Position numbers and translations under genes: made by a program
The notes under the pieces: generated by a model
What the model was told of the DNA's origin: nothing
The model's input: only the letters and a program-made list of their open reading frames with translations
Databases searched by the model: none
Shown here: positions 1 to 5,129 of the stretch, in pieces
Numbering within the stretch: the stretch's first letter is position 1
Layout: the number at the start of each line of letters is the position of its first letter
Assembly: GCA_947455805.1 (NCBI GenBank)
Contig: CANGSN010000263.1
Location: forward strand, 1 to 5,129
Reading direction: 5' to 3'
DNA from: Planctomycetota bacterium
GTDB taxonomy: Bacteria > Planctomycetota > UBA1135 > UBA2386
DNA: 5,129 nucleotides

Positions 1-1
1 G

Positions 2-784
2 CCGTCCGTTGCCGCGCCGAAGGTCGGGCCCGATGCCTGGCCGGTCGCCAAGGGCGACGATCGGGACGCGGCCGGGGCCGCCAAGCCGACTCGCCTCGTG
101 CGCGTGGGCGACGACCTGATGGTCGGCGACGTCAGCGAGGGCAAGCGCCCCGCCGGCATCGTCGACGGCGTGCTGCCGGGCAGCCGTGCGTTCGCGCAGC
201 TGCACAACGGCAACTACTTCATCGGCAGCATCAAGTGCGTCGGCGATCAGACGATCACGCTGCGCATCGGCGAGGGCGAGGTCACGTTGCCGACCGTCGA
301 GGTGGCGCGCCTGACCGAACTCGGCAGCTCCGACTACGAGGCGCTGCAGAAGGCGACCGCCGGCTCGGTTCGCCTGACCAACAACAACCGCCTCGTCGGT
401 GGCATCATGAGCCACGTCGCCGACGACCACATCGTGATCGAGTTCCGCAGCAACCGCGTGATGCTGCCGCGCTCGGCCGTCGGGGAGGTCTTGCAGGGCG
501 AAGGCGCGGCCACCGTTCGCCTGGACGTGACGCGCGAAGAGGACGATTGGGTCAAGAACCTCGCCGAGCGTCAGCTGGGCACGGGCGCTGGTCCGGCGCT
601 GATCCCCGAGCGCGTGAAGGGGGAGTCCGGTGCTTCGCAGGCCGGCAAGGCCGGCGACGGCAAGACGGCGGCTGGCGGCAAGTCCGCCGAGAAGCTGCCG
701 CCGCCGGCTCCAGACGCCGATCGGAAGGCGAAGCCGGCACCGAAGACGCAGCCGGCCACGCCGCCGCCGGGCCGCCAGCGCTGA
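2..784 (+). CDS. Protein with two Sm-like beta-barrels and a low-complexity tail (5' partial)
   Basis: The frame is open from the left edge, so the true start lies outside the window. A GTG at 98 could serve as a start, but the codons before it are G/C-ending and encode a Pro/Ala/Lys-rich linker like the rest of the protein, so I treat the gene as 5'-truncated (260 codons visible). Counting from base 2, residues about 57-107 and 123-165 are two similar units. Each has the pattern 'polar loop NGN or NNN, then R/Y-x-x-G, a strand, then LP and V' (for example LTNNNRLVGG and VMLPRSAV). This resembles the small Sm-like barrel found as 'NGDRLTG...IP..V' in many secreted proteins, including the front part of DUF481 proteins. 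That is family resemblance only. From about residue 190 the chain is Ala/Gly/Pro/Lys-rich and probably disordered. No catalytic motif or membrane segment is visible. The stop is 5 bases before the next gene, suggesting an operon. Function unknown. Confidence 0.72.
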   Translation, partial: PSVAAPKVGPDAWPVAKGDDRDAAGAAKPTRLVRVGDDLMVGDVSEGKRPAGIVDGVLPGSRAFAQLHNGNYFIGSIKCVGDQTITLRIGEGEVTLPTVEVARLTELGSSDYEALQKATAGSVRLTNNNRLVGGIMSHVADDHIVIEFRSNRVMLPRSAVGEVLQGEGAATVRLDVTREEDDWVKNLAERQLGTGAGPALIPERVKGESGASQAGKAGDGKTAAGGKSAEKLPPPAPDADRKAKPAPKTQPATPPPGRQR

Positions 785-789
785 TCGCC

Positions 790-1452
790 GTGGGCCGCAC
801 GACGGAGGAACCGCTGCCGCCGCCCGCTATCGTGGGCGTCTTGGATACCTGTCCCGAATGCGGCAACCACGACATGCGGGTGCGTGTCGTCGACGGTCTC
901 TCGGTGCACGAGTGCGGACTCTGCGAAGCCCGCTTCGGCGATCGGCGTGCGCTGACCAGCCTGGCCGACGCCGAAGAAGCGCGCCTGCAGGGCGTCGATC
1001 GCGCGGTGTGGCCGCTGGTCCGCGCGCTGCAGGTGCTGCCCGGTCTGTGCGTGCGCAAGAGTGCCGGCGGCGATGTCGACGTGCGCACGCTGCCGCTCGT
1101 CGAACTCGGCGCCACCTCGCCCGAGGCCTTGCACCAGCTCGAGAACCTGGCGAAGTCGCTGCGCCTTTCGGCCGGTGCGCTGCGCCTGCACTGGATCGTC
1201 GAGGTCGAGTACCAGCATCACCTCGCGTTCGTGCTGAAGCCGCGCCATCCCGGTGGTGCCGTGAGCCTCGGCGAGGCCCGCGATGCGCGCATCGACCTCG
1301 AGGTGCTCGGCAAGCACCTTGCGCGCGACACCCAGCTGGCGTGGTGGCGGCATGCCGGCGACGCGGCGCATGGCCCGTCGGCACCAGGCGGCGGCGGGCA
1401 TGGCGGCAGCGGGCGCGGCAGCGGGCATGCCGGCGGCAGTCGGAACGGATAG
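790..1452 (+). CDS. Zinc-ribbon protein with Gly/His-rich C-terminal tail, function unknown
   Basis: This is a 220-residue protein if it starts at the GTG at 790, five bases after the upstream stop. No Shine-Dalgarno sequence precedes that GTG. GGAGGA lies at 804-809, inside the reading frame, so a start at CTG 814 or GTG 832 is possible; all keep the zinc ribbon. Residues 21-45 carry CPEC and CGLC, two Cx2C knuckles 17 residues apart (C21, C24, C42, C45), a treble-clef or zinc-ribbon layout that would bind one zinc ion. Residues about 50-190 look like a compact alpha/beta domain with no motif I recognise. It has a hydrophobic, Trp- and His-containing core (LHWIVEVEYQHHLAFVLKP). The last ~30 residues are Gly/Ser/Arg/His-rich and partly encoded by a tandem DNA repeat. 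There is no signal peptide, so it is probably cytoplasmic. Such ribbons often mediate nucleic-acid or protein contacts, but no specific role can be assigned. Codon use is clearly coding. Confidence 0.75.
   Translation: MGRTTEEPLPPPAIVGVLDTCPECGNHDMRVRVVDGLSVHECGLCEARFGDRRALTSLADAEEARLQGVDRAVWPLVRALQVLPGLCVRKSAGGDVDVRTLPLVELGATSPEALHQLENLAKSLRLSAGALRLHWIVEVEYQHHLAFVLKPRHPGGAVSLGEARDARIDLEVLGKHLARDTQLAWWRHAGDAAHGPSAPGGGGHGGSGRGSGHAGGSRNG
1403..1426 (+). repeat. Two perfect tandem copies of a 12-base repeat
   Basis: GCGGCAGCGGGC occurs at 1403-1414 and again, unbroken, at 1415-1426. The related string GCGGGCATG is at 1394-1402 and 1421-1429. The repeats are in frame inside the 3' end of the zinc-ribbon gene and encode its GSGR/GSGH tail. 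A 12-base unit keeps the frame, so copy number could vary without breaking the gene. This probably arose by slippage. Confidence 0.8.
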
Positions 1453-1485
1453 GCTGTCGGTCGTCCGGCCCCTCCGATCCCCACG

Positions 1486-3057
1486 ATGCTGCGAACCCTC
1501 CTTCTGTCGTTGTTGGCGGTGCTCTGTCTGTTCGAGCCGGCGCTGGGTCAAGACGATCCGGCGAAGCTCGACGCGGTGCGCGAGTTCCAGAAGCAGTGGA
1601 AGAAGTTCAAGGACGAGCCGCTGCAGGTCGAGGCGGTGATGACCTTGAAGGGCAACGAGTGTCGCCCCGCCGCCGAGGAGTTGCTGCGCCTGTTGAAGCA
1701 CCCGTCCGGCGCCGTGCAGCAGGCGGCGCTGACCGTGCTCGAGACCTACCGCGAGCCGGCGACGTTCCAGGTGTGGATCGACGAACTGCCGAAGGTGAAG
1801 GAACAGGAACAGGTCGCGATCCTGGTCAAGGTGTTCGGCCGTTCGAAGGTGAAGGCCGCGGTGCCGGCGATCGAGGCCGCAGCCGCCGACCCGAAGGCGA
1901 CGGCGGTGGTCAAGTTCGAGGCGGTGCGCGCCTTCCAGGCGATCGGCACCGGCGGCAGCGTCGCCTTGTTCGGCAACCTGCTCGGCGACAAGGAGCCGCA
2001 GGTGCGCATGGCCGCGCTCGACACCATCACCGCGCTGAAGCTCAAGGACCACGCCGCACCGGCGGTGAAGCTGTTGAAGGATCCGGAGTGGCAGGTGCAG
2101 ACCGCGGCGGTCGCTGCCGTCGGCGCCTTGCGCGTGCAGGACGCGATCCAGCCGTTGATCGACAAGCTGCGCGAGAACGGCCGTCTGCAGGTCGAGATCG
2201 CCGACTCGCTGTTCAAGATCACCGCCGCCGACAACGGCCTCGACGTCGAGCGCTGGCAGACCTGGTGGAACCAGTGCAAGGAGATCACCGGCTGGCGCAT
2301 CCCGACCGACGAGGAGCTCGCCAAGAAGGCCGAGAACCGCAAGAAGTACGACGCGCTCTACGGCAAGCACGCCGACAAGAAGACCAACGCGTTCGCCGGC
2401 ATCCCGACGACGTCGACCAACGTGCTGTTCATCATCGACGTGTCCGGCTCGATGGAGGACCTCTGCGTCGAGAAGGAGAAGTTCCAGGGCTACCGCGACC
2501 TGAAGCGCTTCACCATCGTGCAGACCGAGCTGCTGAACACGCTCGACGCGCTGACGGCGGACACCAACTTCGACATCGTCGCGTTCGCGACCGACATCGA
2601 TCCGTGGAAGAAGCGGCTGGTGCCGGCCAACGTCGTCAACCGCGAGGCGGCGAAGGCGTGGGTGAAGTCGCTGAAGCCGCTCGGCGGCAGTGAAGCGCAG
2701 GACCTCGCCATGGCCGGCCTCGGGGGCTCTGCCAACCTGCAGGCGGGCAAGACCAACACGCTCGGAGCGCTGCTCTACGCGTTCGGCATCGATCCGGAGA
2801 AGCCGCCGAAGGCCGTGGTCACCGGCTTCGACAAGAATGCGATCAAGAGCCCGCTCGACACCGTCTACTTCCTCAGCGACGGCCGCCCGTCGGTCGGCAA
2901 GCTGATCGACACCAACGAGATCCTGAAGGAAGTGCGGAAGTACAACGAGGTCTACCGCATCGTCTTCCACGCCATCGCGATCGGCGAGTTCCAGAAGGAG
3001 TTCCTGCAGGTGCTGGCCGAGCAGAACGGCGGCGTGTTCGTCGACCTCGGCCGCTGA
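1486..3057 (+). CDS. Exported HEAT-repeat / von Willebrand factor A domain protein
   Basis: This 523-residue protein starts with a clear Sec signal peptide: M-L-R, a Leu-rich core, then PALG before Q22, the likely cleavage point. Residues about 45-250 are helical HEAT-like repeats; the clearest are around 165-235, with paired helices such as PQVRMAALDTITALKL and WQVQTAAVAAVGAL. A linker with a Trp cluster (W257, W260, W261) and a charged Lys/Glu stretch follows. Residues about 311-523 are a VWA domain. Its metal-ion-dependent adhesion site (MIDAS) looks complete: D318-x-S320-x-S322 in FIIDVSGSM, T423 in KTNT, and D465 in FLSDGRP. VWA domains of this kind bind a divalent ion and a protein ligand. 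There is no C-terminal anchor, so the protein is probably periplasmic or secreted. The ATG is 33 bases after the zinc-ribbon stop and lacks an obvious Shine-Dalgarno sequence, but the signal peptide fixes the start well. The stop codon lies inside the stem of a downstream hairpin. Ligand and pathway are unknown. Confidence 0.93.
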   Translation: MLRTLLLSLLAVLCLFEPALGQDDPAKLDAVREFQKQWKKFKDEPLQVEAVMTLKGNECRPAAEELLRLLKHPSGAVQQAALTVLETYREPATFQVWIDELPKVKEQEQVAILVKVFGRSKVKAAVPAIEAAAADPKATAVVKFEAVRAFQAIGTGGSVALFGNLLGDKEPQVRMAALDTITALKLKDHAAPAVKLLKDPEWQVQTAAVAAVGALRVQDAIQPLIDKLRENGRLQVEIADSLFKITAADNGLDVERWQTWWNQCKEITGWRIPTDEELAKKAENRKKYDALYGKHADKKTNAFAGIPTTSTNVLFIIDVSGSMEDLCVEKEKFQGYRDLKRFTIVQTELLNTLDALTADTNFDIVAFATDIDPWKKRLVPANVVNREAAKAWVKSLKPLGGSEAQDLAMAGLGGSANLQAGKTNTLGALLYAFGIDPEKPPKAVVTGFDKNAIKSPLDTVYFLSDGRPSVGKLIDTNEILKEVRKYNEVYRIVFHAIAIGEFQKEFLQVLAEQNGGVFVDLGR

Positions 3058-3091
3058 GAGCCCGAGAGAAAATCATGCTACGGGCTCTCAG
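3054..3091 (+). terminator. Hairpin overlapping the HEAT-VWA stop codon, candidate terminator
   Basis: CTGAGAGCCCG (3054-3064) pairs perfectly with CGGGCTCTCAG (3081-3091), an 11-base-pair stem with a 16-base A-rich loop. The TGA stop (3055-3057) is inside the left arm. Only a short T-rich stretch (GTTT at 3098-3101) follows, so it is not a textbook intrinsic terminator. It could also act as a 3' mRNA stabiliser or be part of a repeat element. AATCATG is repeated in the loop (3071-3077) and just after the stem (3092-3098). Confidence 0.55.
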
Positions 3092-3102
3092 AATCATGTT
3101 TG

Positions 3103-3122
3103 GCGGCTGCATTCGCAGCCGC
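3103..3122. repeat. Perfect 8-bp inverted repeat with ATTC loop
   Basis: GCGGCTGC (3103-3110) and GCAGCCGC (3115-3122) form a perfect GC-rich stem with a four-base loop. It is the second of four stems between two convergent genes. It could form on either strand and may contribute to bidirectional termination. Confidence 0.6.
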
Positions 3123-3123
3123 G

Positions 3124-3157
3124 CAGAGGCTTCGAGAGGATTCTCTCCCAGCCTCTG
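3124..3157. repeat. Nested two-part inverted repeat, possible terminator of the transporter gene
   Basis: The outer arms CAGAGGCT (3124-3131) and AGCCTCTG (3150-3157) are perfect complements. Inside them GAGAG (3134-3138) pairs with CTCTC (3143-3147) around a GATT loop, leaving a symmetric 2x2 internal loop. Read from the minus strand it lies about 40 bases beyond the transporter stop, so it may end that transcript. No T-run follows it on that strand. Confidence 0.55.
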
Positions 3158-3170
3158 AGCCGCTGAGCCG
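3155..3170. repeat. Tandem 8-base direct repeat
   Basis: CTGAGCCG occurs at 3155-3162 and again directly at 3163-3170. The first copy overlaps the right arm of the nested inverted repeat. A related string, GCTGAG, is in the first hairpin at 3053-3058. It is visible directly; its role is unknown. Confidence 0.6.
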
Positions 3171-3179
3171 GATCCTTCG

Positions 3180-3194
3180 CCGGCGGCCCGCCGG
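3180..3194 (-). terminator. Short GC-rich stem just after the transporter stop
   Basis: CCGGCGG (3180-3186) and CCGCCGG (3188-3194) are complementary around a single base, so in practice about six pairs with a three-base loop. The stem begins three bases past the minus-strand stop codon (3198-3200). It could help termination or protect the 3' end of the message, but it lacks a T-tract and GC-rich palindromes are common by chance at this base composition. Confidence 0.3.
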
Positions 3195-3197
3195 ACC

Positions 3198-4451
3198 TCA
3201 GCCGACCGGTCCGCTGCCGCGCAGCAGGCCCTTCGGGCGCAGCCAAAGCACGGCGAACGCCAGTGCGCCGCCGCAGGTGGCCGCCATCGCGAACGCGTAG
3301 GCGAGGCCGTGCCGGTGCTGCAGCGAGAACAGCAGCACGTTGATGCCGGCGTAGGTCGCGCGCGCCGCCAGCGACAGCGCCGACAGCACCGTCGTGCGGG
3401 TCGCCGAGCCGATCCGGTGGTTGACGAACTCCTGCAGCAGGGACCAGTGCATGCCGAACGGCACCTGCTGCACGAAGAACATCGCGATGCCGCACCACAC
3501 CAGCCACGGAGCACCGTCGCCGGTGCCGGCGCGGTGGCGTTCGTAGGCGAGCACGCCCATCGACAAGCACAGCGACAGCGGCATCGCCCAGAACAGGAAC
3601 CGCCGACCGTGCCGATGCACCAGCCTCGGCACGATCGCGCTGCATGGCGCCGCCGCCAGGTTCATCGCCGCGAACAGCACGCCGACGAACAGCGGGTCGT
3701 GCAGCAGCGGCACCAGCTGGCCGGCCTCGCGCAGGTACGGCTGGTAGTCGTGGAACGGAAAGCGCAGCAGCGCGAACAGCACGAGCCAGTAGGCGAGCAG
3801 CCACAGCACCGCCGGCCGCCGCAGTTCGTCGCCGACCTGCCGCACGAACGCCTGCACGCGCAGCTGCGGCCGCACCGGCCCGTTCGGCAGCAGCAGCGCG
3901 ATCAGCGCGGCGGCGACGTTGCCGCAGCAGGTGGCGACGATCGCCGCCGCATAGCCCTGCTCGGGACCGAGCCAGCGCACCAGCGCCCCGCCGAGCAGGA
4001 ACGACGAGCCGGTGCCGACGAGGCGCAGGGCGCTGAGCCGCGCCTCGAGCTGCAGGAAGCGGTGCTCCTGGCCGTGGTCGCGCAGCGCTTCGTAGAGCAT
4101 CGCCGCCGGCGGCCCCGACAGCACGGCGTGGCCGAGGCCGAGCAGCACCTCGCCGAGCAGGAAGCCGGCGTAGGTGGGCCACAGCAGCAGCGTGCCGAAG
4201 CCGACCGCCAGCAGAAGCGGCCCGAGCACCAGCATGCGCTTCCTGCCGAACACGTCGGCGAGCACGCCGGTCGGCAGCTCGGCGACGAACATCGCCACGT
4301 AGTAGGCGCCGACGATCTCGCCGTACTGCGCCTCGTCCATGCCGTGCTGCCGGAAGAACAGGAACAGGAACGGCACGCAGGCGAACGGATACGTCGCCAG
4401 CGCGTAGGCCATCAGGCGGCGCAGTTGTCGGTCGAGCTGCAAGCGGAGCAC
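3198..4451 (-). CDS. Major facilitator superfamily (MFS) transporter, substrate unknown
   Basis: This integral inner-membrane secondary transporter is about 417 residues with the start chosen here, usual for a 12-helix MFS protein. The first helix runs about residues 15-33 (YALATYPFACVPFLFLFF). The loop between helices 2 and 3 carries a clear motif A: ELPTG then V-L-A-D66-V-F-G69-R70-K71-R72. A later stretch, L-S112-G113-P-P-A-A-M-L-Y120-E121-A-L, matches the helix-5 region of drug/metabolite-exporter-like MFS members. Hydrophobic segments continue to near the C-terminus, and the tail is short and basic. The GTG at 4451 is chosen because it leaves a short cytoplasmic N-terminus (LRLQLDRQLRRL) and room for promoters; a weak GGGGA precedes it. 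Other in-frame starts are ATG 4412, which begins almost in helix 1, ATG 4529, and ATG 4577, which overlaps the aldolase gene. It is transcribed divergently from the aldolase and convergently to the HEAT-VWA gene. The substrate cannot be told from sequence. Confidence 0.88.
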   Translation of the reverse strand: MLRLQLDRQLRRLMAYALATYPFACVPFLFLFFRQHGMDEAQYGEIVGAYYVAMFVAELPTGVLADVFGRKRMLVLGPLLLAVGFGTLLLWPTYAGFLLGEVLLGLGHAVLSGPPAAMLYEALRDHGQEHRFLQLEARLSALRLVGTGSSFLLGGALVRWLGPEQGYAAAIVATCCGNVAAALIALLLPNGPVRPQLRVQAFVRQVGDELRRPAVLWLLAYWLVLFALLRFPFHDYQPYLREAGQLVPLLHDPLFVGVLFAAMNLAAAPCSAIVPRLVHRHGRRFLFWAMPLSLCLSMGVLAYERHRAGTGDGAPWLVWCGIAMFFVQQVPFGMHWSLLQEFVNHRIGSATRTTVLSALSLAARATYAGINVLLFSLQHRHGLAYAFAMAATCGGALAFAVLWLRPKGLLRGSGPVG

Positions 4452-4542
4452 GTTCCCCGGCCGACGCCGCGGTTGCAACGAACGCGGCGGTGCCGCCACG
4501 TCGCTTGCATTCGCCCCGGTGCCGGGCATCCTCCATCCCGCC
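4452..4542. promoter_or_regulatory. Divergent intergenic region between transporter and threonine aldolase
   Basis: These 91 bases separate the two proposed start codons and should hold both promoters. I find no convincing -35/-10 pair on either strand; TTGCAA (4473-4478) and TTGCAT (4505-4510) are the only -35-like strings, with no matching -10. There is a perfect 8-base palindrome GTTGCAAC at 4472-4479 and a direct repeat CGGTGCCG at 4488-4495 and 4517-4524, each in a small GC dyad. These could be regulator sites, but short palindromes are expected by chance. If the transporter starts further upstream, this region shrinks. Confidence 0.35.
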
Positions 4543-5129
4543 ATGCCCGCGTTCGCCGACTTCCGCAGCGACACCATGACCGTGCCGACAGAGGCGATGC
4601 GCCAGGCGATGGCGGCGGCCGAAGTCGGCGACGACGTCTGGGGCGAAGACCCGACGGTGACGGCGCTGGAGGCGGAGGGGGCGCACTACCTCGGCAAGGA
4701 CGCCGCGCTCTACCTGCCGTCGGGCACGATGGCCAACCAGGTCGCGATCCACGTGCACTGCAAGAGCGGCGACGAGCTGGTCTGCGAAGAACGCTGCCAC
4801 GCCTACTACTACGAGGCCGGCGGCATCGCCCGCTGGTCGCAGACGCAGGTGCGCACGCTGGTCGCGTCCGACGGCTTCCCGACTCCGGCCCAGGTCGCGG
4901 GCGCGGTGCGGCGCGACGACCCGCACTTCTGCCGGAGCCGGTTGCTGCTGGTCGAGAACACGCACAACATGGCCGGTGGTCGTGTCGCCGACGCCACGCG
5001 CATCAGCACCTTGGCCGCGGTCGCGCGGCAGCACGGCATGCTGGTGCACTGCGACGGCGCGCGCCTCGCCAACGCCGCGGTGGCGCTCGGCTGCCTGGCG
5101 AGCGAGCTGGTCGCCGCCTGCGACAGCAC
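4543..5129 (+). CDS. ltaE: Low-specificity L-threonine aldolase (3' partial)
   Basis: This pyridoxal-phosphate (PLP) enzyme of fold type I (beta-eliminating lyase family) cleaves L-threonine or L-allo-threonine to glycine and acetaldehyde in the cytoplasm. The first 195 residues are present of a family length near 340; the frame runs off the right edge without a stop. Signatures in order: DFRSDTMTVPT (6-16), the family's DLRSDTVT start; EVGDDVWGEDPTV (27-39), with Trp33 where Tyr is common; PSGTMANQ (59-66), PLP-phosphate binding; H86 in RCHAYYYEAGG, the ring-stacking position; VENTHNMAGG (137-146); and HCDGARLANAA (169-179) with D171, which should pair with the PLP nitrogen, and R174. The PLP-binding lysine lies beyond the window. 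ATG 4543 is chosen because it sits five codons before the conserved DFRSDT; ATG 4576 would cut into it. No Shine-Dalgarno sequence is visible. The main alternative is a closely related beta-eliminating lyase, but the N-terminal signature strongly favours threonine aldolase. Confidence 0.93.
   Translation, partial: MPAFADFRSDTMTVPTEAMRQAMAAAEVGDDVWGEDPTVTALEAEGAHYLGKDAALYLPSGTMANQVAIHVHCKSGDELVCEERCHAYYYEAGGIARWSQTQVRTLVASDGFPTPAQVAGAVRRDDPHFCRSRLLLVENTHNMAGGRVADATRISTLAAVARQHGMLVHCDGARLANAAVALGCLASELVAACDS

Noticed and set aside
235..789. Extension of the zinc-ribbon gene upstream to a GTG at 235
   Set aside because: The added 185 residues are Arg-rich out-of-frame translation of the Sm-like gene. 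Normal composition begins only near 790.
1516..1530. Lipoprotein signal (lipobox) around Cys14 of the HEAT-VWA protein
   Set aside because: The residue before the Cys is Leu, not Gly/Ala/Ser, and a normal cleavage site follows at ALG-Q22, so an ordinary signal peptide fits better.
630..2693. 687-codon open frame on the plus strand
   Set aside because: It is an Arg-rich out-of-frame reading across three genes with recognisable domains in other frames.
571..2970. 799-codon open frame on the minus strand
   Set aside because: It lies opposite the zinc-ribbon and HEAT-VWA genes, both with clear domains. Its translation is a low-complexity mix of Arg, Leu, Val, Asp and His, typical of the antisense frame of GC-rich genes.
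3100..3300. 66-codon plus-strand open frame over the hairpin cluster
   Set aside because: It is made of the palindromic repeats and the antisense of the transporter's 3' end, with no domain or start signal.
4452..4577. Transporter N-terminus beginning at ATG 4577, 4544 or 4529
   Set aside because: These starts overlap or abut the aldolase start and add a Pro/Arg/Ala stretch not typical of the family. They are kept as alternatives, not preferred.
3094..5049. 651-codon open frame on the minus strand
   Set aside because: It is Arg/Ala-rich with no domain and is another frame over the transporter gene and the antisense of the aldolase. It also runs through the intergenic palindromes.
4809..5129. 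Minus-strand open frame at the right edge
   Set aside because: It is antisense to the threonine aldolase, whose frame carries a continuous series of family signatures.
1..5129. CRISPR arrays, tRNA or rRNA genes, insertion sequences, phage genes
   Set aside because: I looked for regularly spaced repeats, tRNA-like cloverleaf arms, transposase motifs and terminal inverted repeats, and found none.

Overview
This is a very GC-rich bacterial window with third codon positions almost all G or C. The genes are tightly packed and starts have little or no Shine-Dalgarno sequence. A secreted HEAT-repeat/von Willebrand A (VWA) fusion and a protein with two small Sm-like beta-barrels of the 'NGxRLxG' kind are both styles I associate with Planctomycetota and neighbouring phyla. 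That assignment is an inference from style: there is no rRNA or other marker here.

Layout. Positions 2-3057 on the plus strand hold three closely spaced genes that read as one operon. The first is the 3' part of a protein with two Sm-like barrels and a low-complexity tail (open at the left edge). Five bases after its stop comes a 220-residue zinc-ribbon protein ending in a Gly/His tail. After a 33-base gap comes a 523-residue exported protein with a signal peptide, HEAT-like repeats and a VWA domain with an intact metal-binding (MIDAS) set. Positions 3058-3197 are a convergent intergenic region unusually full of inverted repeats: four perfect stems in about 140 bases. Positions 3198-4451 on the minus strand encode a 12-helix-type major facilitator superfamily (MFS) transporter. 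A 91-base divergent gap (4452-4542) separates it from a plus-strand low-specificity L-threonine aldolase gene, which starts at 4543 and runs off the right edge.

How the genes may work together. The first three are probably co-transcribed and may form an envelope-associated module: a metal-dependent adhesion or scaffold protein plus two uncharacterised partners. No catalytic domain is visible in any of them. The transporter and the aldolase share only a promoter region, and a functional link through amino-acid metabolism is speculation. I see no CRISPR array, tRNA, rRNA, transposase or phage gene. The least explained parts are the palindrome cluster at 3054-3194 and the three-gene Sm-like / zinc-ribbon / HEAT-VWA cluster.
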